DNA of 64,000 bases from NCBI GenBank assembly GCA_015059945.1, contig SUZJ01000001.1, forward strand, positions 186,001 to 250,000, given 5' to 3'. This DNA is from Rikenellaceae bacterium. GTDB lineage: Bacteria > Bacteroidota > Bacteroidia > Bacteroidales > Rikenellaceae. This document shows, in pieces, positions 42,538-51,560 of the stretch (its first letter is position 1; each line of letters opens with the position of its first letter). The notes beneath the pieces were generated by a model. The model was not told the origin of the DNA. It saw only the letters and a list, made by a program, of their open reading frames with translations, and ran no database searches. The position numbers and the translations under genes are program-made.

Positions 42538-43587
42538 ATGATAACCAGAGAAGAGATTGTAGAGATTCTCAAAGGGGTAACACATCCCGAAACGGGCAAA
42601 AACCTCATCGAAGATGGTATTGCCCAGAGTGTAGAGTTCACCGACGAGGGCAAGATTGTTCTGACCCTCTCGTTCCGTCGCAAGCGCGACCCATTTGCCC
42701 GCTCGGTTGCCACACGCGCCAAGTTGGCCATCGAGGCCGCTGCCGAGGGTGCCGATGTAGAGGTGGTGGTAAAAGAGGGCGAAGATGCGCCCAAGCCTCG
42801 CCAGCATGAGGGCACCAAAGACATCAAACACATCGTAGCCATTGCCTCGGGCAAAGGCGGTGTGGGCAAGTCGACCGTAACGGCCAACATAGCTGTCGAG
42901 CTGAGCAAGCTGGGCTACAAAGTGGGTGTGTTGGATGCCGACATTTATGGCCCCTCGCAGCCCAAGCTTTTTGGCGTAGAGGACTACGCCCCTTGGGCCG
43001 AAAAGGTTGATGGTCTGGACTATATCGTTCCGGCCGAGTCGAGTGGTATCAAAATCAACTCTATCGGCTTCTACATTGGGGCCTCGGATGCGCTGGTTTG
43101 GAGGGGTCCGATGGCCACAAACGCTCTGAAACAACTTATTAACCAAACCCTTTGGGGAGTGTTAGACTTTTTGCTCATAGACCTGCCCCCCGGAACGGGC
43201 GATGTGCAGATATCTCTGACCGAGGCACTAAGCATCGATGGAGCCCTGATTGTATCGACTCCACAGCAGGTGGCAACAGCCGATGTGGTGAGGGGTATGA
43301 AGATGTTTATGGCCGAGGGAATTAACATACCCATACTGGGTGTTGTTGAGAATATGGCGTGGTTCTCGCCTGCCGAGTTGCCCAACAATCGTTACTACAT
43401 CTTTGGCCGTGGCGGAGCACGCATTATGGCCGAGAATGAGGGGGTTGATTTCTTGGGTGAAATTCCTATTATTCAGGCTATTGCAGAGAACTCTGACAGT
43501 GGCACTCCCGTAGCTCTCGACCAAAACGAGGCCGAGCCCTACTATGCCGCCATTTGTCGAAAGGTTGTTGAGAAACTGACAAAATAG
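42538..43587 (+). CDS. mrp: Mrp/ApbC-family P-loop iron-sulfur carrier ATPase
   Basis: Cytosolic Fe-S scaffold/carrier of 349 residues. An N-terminal MIP18/DUF59 domain (residues 1-90) and the NTPase domain with deviant Walker A GKGGVGKSTV (about residue 104), DLPPGTGD and VVENMAWF are present. Where E. coli Mrp has a CxxC after the ENM motif, this protein reads SPAELPNNRYYIFG, with no Cys pair; this appears usual in Bacteroidota homologues. Confidence 0.94.
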   Translation: MITREEIVEILKGVTHPETGKNLIEDGIAQSVEFTDEGKIVLTLSFRRKRDPFARSVATRAKLAIEAAAEGADVEVVVKEGEDAPKPRQHEGTKDIKHIVAIASGKGGVGKSTVTANIAVELSKLGYKVGVLDADIYGPSQPKLFGVEDYAPWAEKVDGLDYIVPAESSGIKINSIGFYIGASDALVWRGPMATNALKQLINQTLWGVLDFLLIDLPPGTGDVQISLTEALSIDGALIVSTPQQVATADVVRGMKMFMAEGINIPILGVVENMAWFSPAELPNNRYYIFGRGGARIMAENEGVDFLGEIPIIQAIAENSDSGTPVALDQNEAEPYYAAICRKVVEKLTK

Positions 43588-43988
43588 TGTTGAAAAGTTT
43601 AGAGTAAACGGTTGATTAAAAAGAACAACTTTGGCGAGCAAAAATTTGGAAAATAGAGTTTGTTGCATATACCAACAACCATTTCGATTTTGCAAGAAAA
43701 AAGTTTTATTTTCGGTCGTCAAAATATCAACACCACAAAGGGGCTGAGGTGTTAACATTTTGGGGGTGTTGATATGTTGATAAAGTTACCGACAGGGTGT
43801 TGAAAACAACCCCAACCAACACACAAATCAACCACTTATACCCTCCAAACAAATTGGCAACTTTTAGTATCTTTTCTCCCACCCCGAAAACTAAAAATTG
43901 CTGACATTTTCAACACGCTTTTATATTGTTTTTATTCTTTTAATTATATTTAATTTATAAATATTGAATAAAAAATAATAAAATAGAG
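43588..43988. other. AT-rich 401-base gap with repeated TGTTGA words
   Basis: No gene is seen. TGTTGA occurs at 43588, 43767, 43775 and 43798, and inverted (TCAACA) at 43727 and 43910. TGTTGATAA (43775-43783) is one base from an inverted DnaA box. The last 75 bases are almost pure A/T (TTTAATTATATTTAATTTAT type) directly before nadA. No mrp terminator with a T-run is evident. Confidence 0.5.
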
Positions 43989-44927
43989 ATGACTGCCGAA
44001 CAGAAAATTTTGAGCGACAAGATAGCCGCTCTCAAAGCTTCCAAACGTGCCATCATATTGGCTCACTACTATACCCGTGGCGAGGTTCAAGCCGTAGCCG
44101 ACTTTATGGGCGACTCGTTGGCTCTGTCGCAGAAGGCTGCACAGGCCGATGCCGACATAATACTCTTCGCAGGCGTGAGGTTTATGGCCGAGACCGCCAA
44201 GGTGCTCTCGCCCTCAAAAAAGGTGCTGCTGCCCGTAGTTGAGGCAGGGTGTTCGCTGGCCGACTCGTGTGATGCGGCCGAACTGGCAAGGGTAAAGGCC
44301 GAGAATCCCGACCACCTGGTGGTGGCCTATGTAAACACCTCGGTAGAGGTAAAGGCACTGACCGACATCTGCTGTACCTCGTCTAACGCCCTCGATATAG
44401 TAAATAGGTTGCCTGCCGACCAGAAGGTGCTCTTTGTGCCCGATCGCAACCTGGGTGGTTATATAAATAAGGTAACGGGGCGCGATATGAAACTCTGGGA
44501 TGGTGCCTGTTTGGTACACGAGGAGTTCTCGGTCGAGAGGATTGCCGAGCTTAAAGAGGCCCACCCTGCGGCCCGAGTGGTTGTCCACCCCGAGTGCAAG
44601 GCCGAGGTGGCAGCTCTGGCCGACTATGCGGGCTCTACGGCGGGTATTCTGACCTATTGTGGCCGCGAGGATGTGCAGGAGGTAATAGTGGTTACCGAGA
44701 GCGGTATTCTGTATGAGTTGGAGCGTCGCTACCCGAGCAAGAAGTTCTACTTGGTGCCCACCAAAGATGGTTGCGAGAGGTGTATTGCTTGTAAGGATAT
44801 GAAGCTCGTAACCTTGGAGAATATCTACCAAACACTGCTCGATGAGAGCCCCGAGGTGGTAATCGACGAGGCGGTGAGAGCTGCTGCTGAGGGCTCTATC
44901 CGCCGTATGCTCGATATGAGTGTCTAA
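43989..44927 (+). CDS. nadA: Quinolinate synthase A
   Basis: Condenses iminoaspartate with dihydroxyacetone phosphate to quinolinate for NAD synthesis, using a [4Fe-4S] cluster. The 312-residue length fits the short NadA type. AHYYTRGEVQAVADFMGDS near the start, the Cys in VEAGCSLADSC, CCTSSNA, VHPECKAEV and DGCERCIACKDM supply the cluster and substrate residues. nadB and nadC are not in the window, but pnuC, an NMN/riboside importer, lies 17 kb away. Confidence 0.96.
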   Translation: MTAEQKILSDKIAALKASKRAIILAHYYTRGEVQAVADFMGDSLALSQKAAQADADIILFAGVRFMAETAKVLSPSKKVLLPVVEAGCSLADSCDAAELARVKAENPDHLVVAYVNTSVEVKALTDICCTSSNALDIVNRLPADQKVLFVPDRNLGGYINKVTGRDMKLWDGACLVHEEFSVERIAELKEAHPAARVVVHPECKAEVAALADYAGSTAGILTYCGREDVQEVIVVTESGILYELERRYPSKKFYLVPTKDGCERCIACKDMKLVTLENIYQTLLDESPEVVIDEAVRAAAEGSIRRMLDMSV

Positions 44928-44928
44928 C

Positions 44929-45065
44929 GTCGACCGTCGACCGACGAATTGAAAATTGAAAATTGAGAATTGAAAATTCTTGACTTTCAAAGGCAGTAAG
45001 AGATATGAGCGCAGCGAGTATCTCAGAAAAGTTTTTGGTTCCGCTTTTTACAAAAAGCGGAGAAA
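44929..45065 (-). repeat. GTCGACC and AATTGAAA runs plus REP-like copy B (inverted)
   Basis: After nadA comes GTCGACCGTCGACC, then four AATTGA(A/G)AATT-type units (44946-44978), then the REP-like element in inverted orientation: GATATGAGCGCAGCGAGTAT, AAAAGTTTTTGG and the hairpin CCGCTTTTTACAAAAAGCGG (45039-45058). It fills the gap before the peptidase gene. Confidence 0.7.
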
Positions 45066-45103
45066 AAGAAAAAACACAAACCTAATAATATAAAAAAACT
45101 AAA

Positions 45104-47227
45104 ATGAAAAAACTGATTGTTAGCGCATTGGCAATGTTGGTTACTTTGACAACTTTTGCCGATGAGGGTATGTGGCTGCTGCCACTACTCAAAAAGTTGA
45201 ACCTCAAAGATATGCAGGCCAAGGGTTTGGAGCTTACGGCAGATGATATCTACAAGATTAACGGCTCGTCGATTAAGGATGCCATTGTTATCTTTGGCGG
45301 TGGCTGTACAGGCGAGATTGTGTCGCCCAATGGCCTACTCTTTACCAACCACCACTGCGGCTTTGGCTCTATTCAGGCCCTCAGTAGCGTGGAGCACGAC
45401 TACTTGAAAAACGGCTTCTGGGCTATGAACCAGAAGGAGGAGCTGCCCGCCCCCGGGTTGCAGGTAACCTTCATCCGCCACATCGAGGATGTAACCAAAC
45501 AGGTTCTCAAGGGTGTGAAAGATGATATGACCTTTGAGCAGAGGGCCGAGAAGATCGAGAAAAATACCAAGGCTCTGCACGCCAAGTTGCAGAAGAAAAA
45601 CGAGGGTAAGGGTATCAGTATCAAGGAGTTCTTTGGTGGCAACCAGTACTTTGCCTTTGTTACCGAGGTATACAAAGATGTTCGCTTGGTGGGTACTCCC
45701 CCTTATGCAGTAGGTAAGTTTGGTGGCGAGACCGACAACTGGATGTGGCCCCGTCACACTGGCGACTTCTCGGTGTTCCGCGTATATGCAGCTCCCGATG
45801 GCACCTCGCCAGCCGAGTATGCACCCGAGAATGTACCCTACCAGGCTCCTACCCACCTGACCATATCGACTCAGGGCTACGACGAGGGCGACTTTGCGAT
45901 GATTATGGGCTTCCCTGGTACCACTACTCGCTATATGACCTCGTATGAGATAGAGAAGATGCTCACCGTTGACAACCCCAACCGCATCTACATCCGTGGC
46001 GAGAGGCAGGCTATCTTGAAGGTGCGTATGGCAGCCGACGATGCTATCCGCATCAAATACGCCTCGAAATACGCCTCGTCGTCGAACTACTGGAAAAACT
46101 CTATCGGTAAGTCGCGCGGCGTGGAGAAACTGGGCGTAAAGGGCCAAAAAGCAGCCGAGGAGGCCGCCTTCACCGAGTGGGTTAATGCCGACCCCAAACG
46201 TGTGGCCAAGTATGGCAACGCACTGCCCCTGATAGAGAAATATGTTAAGGAGGCTACCCCCTACGAGAGCGATGCACAGATTTTGAGCGAAACGCTGTTC
46301 CGCGCAACCGAAATTCTGAACGCTTCGACCACCTTCTACAACGCCTACCGTCGCAGCGAGAGCTTCGAGAAGGGTGTTGAGGCTGCCCAGAAGTTCTACA
46401 AAGACTACGACGAGGCAACCGACCGCCTGGTTACTGTTCGTATGATTGAGGTGTTGAGGGAGATGATTCCCGCCGAGCGTAGGCCCGAAACATTGGCGGT
46501 TATAGATACTCAGTTTGGTGGCGACGTGAAGGCATTTGTTGAGGATCTGTTCGACAAATCGGTATTTGCCAACGAGCAGAAGTTCCTGGGTGCTGCGGCA
46601 GCAGGCTCGATTGAGGTGTTTGAGAATGACCCCGCACTGGCAATTATGAAAGACGCCTCGGCACTGTATGCCGAGCTGCGCGCCAAGGTGCTCCCCCTGC
46701 GCAATGACTACACCACCGGTCATAGGCTCTACATTGCCGGCCTGATGGAGATGCAGCCCGAGAAGAGCTTCTATCCCGATGCTAACTTCACACTCCGTTT
46801 GACCTATGGTACCATACTCCCCTACTCGCCTGCCGATGGTGTTCTCTACCAGCACTTTACCACCATTGATGGTGTGATTGCCAAAGAGGACCCCAAAAAT
46901 CCCGTAGATTTCACCGTAGACGAGAAACTGAAACGACACTATGCCGCAGCCGAGTGGGGTGGCTATGCCGACAAGGATGGCCGCTTGCACACCTGCTTCC
47001 TCTCGACCAACGACATTACTGGTGGTAACTCGGGTAGCCCCATTATGAACGGCAAGGGCGAGCTTATTGGCTTGGCCTTCGACGGCAACTGGGAGGCTAT
47101 GAGTGGCGATATTGCCTTTGAGCCCAATGTGCAACGCACCATCAACGTAGATGTGCGCTATGTTCTGTGGTGCATCGACGTTCTGGGCGGCGCAGGCTAC
47201 CTGCTCGATGAGATGACTATTAAATAG
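45104..47227 (+). CDS. S46-family dipeptidyl-peptidase, DPP7 type
   Basis: Periplasmic serine exopeptidase releasing dipeptides in asaccharolytic or mixed peptide use. A signal peptide (about residues 1-19) precedes 688 residues of the bilobed S46 fold. The catalytic His is in TNHHCGFGS (about residue 86), the Asp in the DNWMWPRHTGDFS block (about residue 220) and the Ser in GGNSGSPIMNG (about residue 647). The residue after the FD of LAFDGNWEAMSGD is Gly, as in DPP7 (hydrophobic P1), not the Arg that gives DPP11 its acidic preference. Confidence 0.93.
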   Translation: MKKLIVSALAMLVTLTTFADEGMWLLPLLKKLNLKDMQAKGLELTADDIYKINGSSIKDAIVIFGGGCTGEIVSPNGLLFTNHHCGFGSIQALSSVEHDYLKNGFWAMNQKEELPAPGLQVTFIRHIEDVTKQVLKGVKDDMTFEQRAEKIEKNTKALHAKLQKKNEGKGISIKEFFGGNQYFAFVTEVYKDVRLVGTPPYAVGKFGGETDNWMWPRHTGDFSVFRVYAAPDGTSPAEYAPENVPYQAPTHLTISTQGYDEGDFAMIMGFPGTTTRYMTSYEIEKMLTVDNPNRIYIRGERQAILKVRMAADDAIRIKYASKYASSSNYWKNSIGKSRGVEKLGVKGQKAAEEAAFTEWVNADPKRVAKYGNALPLIEKYVKEATPYESDAQILSETLFRATEILNASTTFYNAYRRSESFEKGVEAAQKFYKDYDEATDRLVTVRMIEVLREMIPAERRPETLAVIDTQFGGDVKAFVEDLFDKSVFANEQKFLGAAAAGSIEVFENDPALAIMKDASALYAELRAKVLPLRNDYTTGHRLYIAGLMEMQPEKSFYPDANFTLRLTYGTILPYSPADGVLYQHFTTIDGVIAKEDPKNPVDFTVDEKLKRHYAAAEWGGYADKDGRLHTCFLSTNDITGGNSGSPIMNGKGELIGLAFDGNWEAMSGDIAFEPNVQRTINVDVRYVLWCIDVLGGAGYLLDEMTIK

Positions 47228-47256
47228 AAAAAGTTAGTTCTTTTATAATAGAAAGT

Positions 47257-47288
47257 GAGCACCCAAACAAAAGGGTGCTCTCTTTTTT
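47257..47288 (+). terminator. Terminator of the DPP7-type gene
   Basis: GAGCACCC/GGGTGCTC stem with an 8-nt loop and a TCTTTTTTT tail, 30 bases after the stop. Confidence 0.9.
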
Positions 47289-47315
47289 TACAAAGAAATT
47301 TTGGCCCAAAACAAA

Positions 47316-47347
47316 AATTCTCAATTCTCAATTCTCAATTCTCAATT
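47316..47347. repeat. CTCAATT tandem repeat
   Basis: Four head-to-tail copies of an 8-9 base unit (ATTCTCAATT type) before glnS. Shorter runs of the same unit appear at about 58392-58407 and 58490-58505, and a variant after nadA. Confidence 0.7.
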
Positions 47348-47393
47348 CAAATAATTACTTTTGTGCTTTATATGTCACTAATTAGTTAGATTT

Positions 47394-49076
47394 ATGGAGG
47401 TAAAAGCACAGGAGCCCGCCAAAGAGCGCTCGCTCAACTTCGTAGAAGAGATTATCGAAAACTATATCGCCGAGACGGGTAATACAATCCAAACCCGTTT
47501 TCCGCCCGAACCAAACGGCTACCTGCACATAGGTCACGCCAAGAGTATCTGCCTTAACTTTGGCCTTGCACAGCGCTATGGCGGCAAGTGCAACCTGCGT
47601 TTCGACGATACCAACCCCGTAAAAGAGGATACCGAGTATGTAGACTCGATCAAAGAGGATATCAAGTGGCTCGGCTTCGAGTGGGCCGTTGAGCGCTATG
47701 CTTCGGACTACTTCGACCAGCTCTATGAGTGGGCTATCGAGCTGATTAAGAAGGGTAAAGCCTATGTAGACGACCAAACCCAGGAGCAGATTCGCCAAGG
47801 CCGTGGTACAATTCAGCAGCCTGGTACCGAGAGCCCCTGGCGCAACCGTTCGGTAGAGGAGAACTTGCAGCTCTTCGAGGAGATGAAGGCCGGCAAATAT
47901 GCCGATGGCGAGAAGGTGTTGCGCGCCAAGATTGATATGGCTCACCCCAATATGCTCTTCCGCGACCCCATCTTGTATCGCATCCTCCACACCGAGCATC
48001 ACCGCACCGGCAACAAGTGGTGCATCTACCCAATGTACGACTATGCTCACGGCCAGAGCGACTCGATAGAGAGGATTACACACTCGATTTGTACCCTCGA
48101 GTTTGACGTTCACCGCCCCTTGTACGATTGGTTTATCCAGGAGCTGGGTATCTTCCCCAGCCACCAGTACGAGTTTGCAAGGCTCAACCTTACCTATACC
48201 GTAATGAGCAAACGCAAATTGTTACAACTTGTTAAAGACCAGGTGGTTACAGGTTGGGATGACCCCCGTATGCCTACCATTTGCGCACTGCGTCGTAAGG
48301 GTTACACCCCCGCTTCGATTCGCGCTTTTGCCGAGAAGGTGGGTGTTGCCAAGAGGGATAATGTGATTGACCTGTCGCTGTTGGAGTACTGCGTGCGCGA
48401 GGATTTGAACAAGACCGCCGAGCGCCGTATGGCTGTCGTTGACCCCTTGAAAGTGGTTATTACCAACTACCCCGAGGGCAAGAGCGAGTCGTTTAGCGCT
48501 GTTAACAACCCCGAGGATGAGGCTGCTGGCCGTCGCGAGGTGCCCTTCGGAAGGGAGATTTATATCGAGCGCGCCGACTTTATGGAGGAGCCTCCAAAGG
48601 GTTATTACCGCCTGCGCCCAGGTGGCGAGGTGCGCCTCAGGTATGGCTACTTGATCAAGTGCGAGGAGGTTGTTAAGGATGCCGAGGGCAATGTGGTAGA
48701 GCTGCGCTGTACCTACGATCCTGAGTCGGCCGGTGGCTCGTCGAGCGATGGTCGCAAGGTTAAGGGTGTTATCCACTGGGTTTCGGTGGCTGACGCTGTT
48801 CCTGCCGAGGTGCGCCTGTATGACAACTTGTTTGCAAAAGAGAATCCCGACGACGTCGAGGAGGGCAAGGTGTTTACCGATTATCTCAATCCCAACTCGT
48901 TGGTAGTTAAGACAGCCTATTGCGAGCGCTCGCTGGCCGAGGCCAAGTGTGGCGACAAATTCCAGTTTGAGCGTGTGGGTTACTTCTGTGTAGACAAAGA
49001 TTCGACTGCCGAGAAGTTGGTTTTCAATCGCACTGTTACCCTCAAAGATACTTGGGCAAAGATGCAGAAGAAATAG
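47394..49076 (+). CDS. glnS: Glutaminyl-tRNA synthetase
   Basis: Class I synthetase charging tRNA-Gln, so this organism does not need only the amidation route. The HIGH motif is in [15 protein letters not shown] (about residue 43), the KMSKS counterpart is VMSKRKL (about residue 270), and the C-terminal anticodon-binding beta-barrels follow to residue 560. A TACTTTTG -7 box at 47356-47363 is 30 bases before the ATG. The palindromic terminator at 49100 closes the gene. Confidence 0.97.
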   Translation: MEVKAQEPAKERSLNFVEEIIENYIAETGNTIQTRFPPEPNGYLHIGHAKSICLNFGLAQRYGGKCNLRFDDTNPVKEDTEYVDSIKEDIKWLGFEWAVERYASDYFDQLYEWAIELIKKGKAYVDDQTQEQIRQGRGTIQQPGTESPWRNRSVEENLQLFEEMKAGKYADGEKVLRAKIDMAHPNMLFRDPILYRILHTEHHRTGNKWCIYPMYDYAHGQSDSIERITHSICTLEFDVHRPLYDWFIQELGIFPSHQYEFARLNLTYTVMSKRKLLQLVKDQVVTGWDDPRMPTICALRRKGYTPASIRAFAEKVGVAKRDNVIDLSLLEYCVREDLNKTAERRMAVVDPLKVVITNYPEGKSESFSAVNNPEDEAAGRREVPFGREIYIERADFMEEPPKGYYRLRPGGEVRLRYGYLIKCEEVVKDAEGNVVELRCTYDPESAGGSSSDGRKVKGVIHWVSVADAVPAEVRLYDNLFAKENPDDVEEGKVFTDYLNPNSLVVKTAYCERSLAEAKCGDKFQFERVGYFCVDKDSTAEKLVFNRTVTLKDTWAKMQKK

Positions 49077-49099
49077 GGTGTCACACTACCCTACTCCGC

Positions 49100-49135
49100 A
49101 AAAAAGGATTGTTCCACGTGGAACAATCCTTTTTT
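49100..49135. terminator. Thirty-six-base perfect palindrome with embedded parS-like core
   Basis: A-run, GGATTGTTCCAC and their mirror image form an uninterrupted palindrome. Its A/T flanks make it usable as a bidirectional terminator for glnS (TTTTTTT tail on the plus strand). Confidence 0.7.
49110..49125. promoter_or_regulatory. parS-like site 1
   Basis: TGTTCCACGTGGAACA, a perfect 16-bp palindrome that equals the ParB-binding parS core (Pseudomonas form TGTTCCACGTGGAACC) except for the last base, which here completes the symmetry. No parA or parB is in the window. Confidence 0.65.
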
Positions 49136-49153
49136 TAGGCCAATTTGCTAAAA

Positions 49154-49169
49154 TGTTCCACGTGGAACA
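49154..49169. promoter_or_regulatory. parS-like site 2
   Basis: A second identical TGTTCCACGTGGAACA, centre to centre 44 bases from the first and ending at the base next to the mnmG stop codon. Unlike site 1 it lacks A/T terminator flanks, which favours a protein-binding role. Confidence 0.65.
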
Positions 49170-51056
49170 TTATCGCCCAAAGTAAATCAGCAATACGTTT
49201 ATGTCGGCTGGCGATACGCCTGGTATGCGCGAGGCTTGACCAATTGTGGCGGGGCGAATGCGGGTCAGTTTTTGGCGAGCTTCGATAGTGATAGATGTGA
49301 GCGACATATAGTCAAAGGTGGCAGGAATTTGTATCTCTTCGAGGCGGCGAATTTTGTCTGCTGCAGCCCTCTCGCGCTCAATGTAACCACTATATTTTAT
49401 CTCTACCTCCACTTGTTCTATCACCTCTCGGTCGATTTGGTGGTCGGCGATAAACTTTTTCAGGGGTTCAAAATTGTCAATCAAGCCAAAAAGTGAAATT
49501 TCGTTGCGAATTAGTAGGTCGCTCAACTTTCTTTTTTGCGAAAGTGGTGTGGATTTTACACTTTCTAAATAGCTCAAAATTTCGCTCGGAGTGACCCCTT
49601 GCTTTTGCACAAAGTTTTTGAGCGATTCTACGAGCGATTTTTTTTGCTCAAAATCGGCCCACCTTTCATCGCTCACCAAGCCCAATTTTCTGCCAATAGG
49701 AGTCAGGCGTAGGTCGGCATTGTCTTGGCGCAACAAGATGCGATACTCGGCTCGGCTGGTAAACATTCGGTAGGGCTCGTCAACACCCTTGGTTACAAGG
49801 TCATCGATGAGCACTCCAATATATGCCTCGTCGCGCCCAAGCACAAATGTCCCCTCGCCCCTCTGTTTGCGAACAGCGTTTACGCCTGCGACCAAGCCTT
49901 GTGCTGCGGCCTCTTCGTAACCCGTAGTGCCGTTTATCTGGCCTGCAAAGTAGAGGTTTTCGACCTGCTTGGTTTCGAGGGTGTGGTGCAACTGTGTGGG
50001 TGGGAAATAGTCATACTCGATTGCATAACCTGGGCGGTAAATCTCTACCCTCTCAAAACCTTCGATTTTCTCCAGTGCGCGGCATTGCACCTGCCAGGGA
50101 AGGCTCGATGAGAAGCCGTTTAAGTAGTACTCGTTTGTGGTCGCACCCTCGGGCTCGAGGAATAGTTGGTGAAAATCCTTGTCGGCAAAGGTGCGCAATT
50201 TGTCCTCAATGCTGGGGCAGTAGCGAGGGCCTATACCTTTGATAAGTCCTTGGAATAGAGGCGAATCATCAAAGCCCTCGCGCAGTGTGTCGTGTACGTC
50301 GGTGGATGTGTATACCAAGTAGCAGGGCCTCTGCTCTTCTACGGGTTTGATGCTCCTAAGGAATGAGAATTTCGAGGGGTCGGCATCGCCATCCTGGCGC
50401 TCAAACTTGGTCATATCGAGCGAGCGGCCGTCAATCCTGACGGGTGTTCCGGTCTTCATTCGACCAGCCTCGAAGCCCAACTCAACCAGTTGTTCGGTCA
50501 GGCCGTGCGAGGCGCTGTCGCCTGCCCTACCCCCCTCGGCATTGTTGCGCCCAATGTGCATCAGTCCGCCCAGAAAGGTGCCCGTGGTGAGTATCACAGC
50601 CCCTGCGCGGAACTCGACACCCATCTGGGTGCGCACACCGCAGGCCACCACCCTACCCTGCTCGTTTATGGTGGTAAGTATGTGGTTTACAGAGTCTTGC
50701 CAAAGCCTAAGGTTGGGTGTGTTCTCCAACTTCTCGCGCCACAGGGCCGAGAAGCGTGCCTTGTCGCACTGGGCTCTGGGGCTCCACATTGCAGCTCCTT
50801 TGGAGCGGTTGAGCATTCGGAACTGTATGGTGCTGCGGTCGGTGATTATGCCCATTTGTCCGCCAAGAGCGTCTATCTCTCTGACAATCTGGCCTTTGGC
50901 AACTCCGCCAACCGCAGGGTTGCACGACATTGCCGCATATTTGGTCATATCCATCGATATGAGCAGCGTGGCCGCACCGAGGTTTGCTGCCGCTTCGGCT
51001 GCCTCACATCCAGCGTGTCCGCCACCAACCACTATGACATCGTAGTCAAATCTCAT
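49170..51056 (-). CDS. mnmG: tRNA uridine-5-carboxymethylaminomethyl modification enzyme MnmG (GidA)
   Basis: FAD-dependent partner of MnmE that modifies the wobble uridine of several tRNAs. The 628 residues carry the N-terminal FAD loop VVGGGHAGCEAA (about residues 10-21), NPAVGGVAKGQIVREIDALGG split around the conserved Cys45, TGTFLGG and the C-terminal helical MnmE-binding domain with SRIPGVSPADI. The stop codon touches parS-like site 2. ybeY is 12 bases upstream. Confidence 0.97.
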   Translation of the reverse strand: MRFDYDVIVVGGGHAGCEAAEAAANLGAATLLISMDMTKYAAMSCNPAVGGVAKGQIVREIDALGGQMGIITDRSTIQFRMLNRSKGAAMWSPRAQCDKARFSALWREKLENTPNLRLWQDSVNHILTTINEQGRVVACGVRTQMGVEFRAGAVILTTGTFLGGLMHIGRNNAEGGRAGDSASHGLTEQLVELGFEAGRMKTGTPVRIDGRSLDMTKFERQDGDADPSKFSFLRSIKPVEEQRPCYLVYTSTDVHDTLREGFDDSPLFQGLIKGIGPRYCPSIEDKLRTFADKDFHQLFLEPEGATTNEYYLNGFSSSLPWQVQCRALEKIEGFERVEIYRPGYAIEYDYFPPTQLHHTLETKQVENLYFAGQINGTTGYEEAAAQGLVAGVNAVRKQRGEGTFVLGRDEAYIGVLIDDLVTKGVDEPYRMFTSRAEYRILLRQDNADLRLTPIGRKLGLVSDERWADFEQKKSLVESLKNFVQKQGVTPSEILSYLESVKSTPLSQKRKLSDLLIRNEISLFGLIDNFEPLKKFIADHQIDREVIEQVEVEIKYSGYIERERAAADKIRRLEEIQIPATFDYMSLTSITIEARQKLTRIRPATIGQASRIPGVSPADINVLLIYFGR

Positions 51057-51068
51057 GGCTCCCCCACT

Positions 51069-51497
51069 TTATTTTGGCAACCTTGCCAAGTAAAAGTTCT
51101 CTTTCTGACGCATCTGTGCTGCCTCTGCATCGCTCTTATCCTTGTAACCACACAGGTGGAGGATGCCGTGGATGATTACCCTCAGCTGTTCCTCGGCAGG
51201 GTCGGTGCCGAGCAGGTCGGCATTGTCGGCCACCGTCTCGGGGTCGATGAATATGTCTCCACTGACCACCTTGCGCCCCTCTAAGTCGCTGTAATCAAAT
51301 GTGATAACGTCGGTATGGTAGTCGTGGCCCAGGTATTGGCGGTTGATGCCGATGTGGTAGTCTGACGAGCAGAAAATGTAGCCAATTTCGCCCACTCGGA
51401 AACCCTCGTTGTGGATGGTCTGCCTAACCCACTGGTTGAGTTTTACCCTCCCTTTGGGCAGGTAGTCGGTCCCTTCGTTGTAAAAGTGAACTGCCAT
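51069..51497 (-). CDS. ybeY: Endoribonuclease YbeY
   Basis: Metal-dependent RNase for 16S rRNA 3' maturation and ribosome quality control, 142 residues. The zinc motif reads HGILHLCGYKDK (about residue 111): the first two His are kept, but the usual GYDH has become GYKDK, a variant I recall in Bacteroidota YbeY, where Asp may replace the third His. DVITFDY and GDIFID blocks precede it. Same transcript as mnmG. Confidence 0.92.
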   Translation of the reverse strand: MAVHFYNEGTDYLPKGRVKLNQWVRQTIHNEGFRVGEIGYIFCSSDYHIGINRQYLGHDYHTDVITFDYSDLEGRKVVSGDIFIDPETVADNADLLGTDPAEEQLRVIIHGILHLCGYKDKSDAEAAQMRQKENFYLARLPK

Positions 51498-51560
51498 ATA
51501 ATTGTTTGTTTTTTAGTTATTTGCGTTGTTTGTATGGGGCTCCACCACCCCACTCTGCCT

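Noticed and set aside
43588..43988. Possible chromosomal origin
   Set aside because: Only one near-match DnaA box, no dnaA or dnaN nearby and no clear switch in gene orientation; kept only as a low-interest observation.
49100..49170. oriC directly beside the parS-like sites
   Set aside because: Genes to both sides (mnmG onward) do not diverge from this point, and no DnaA-box cluster is visible.
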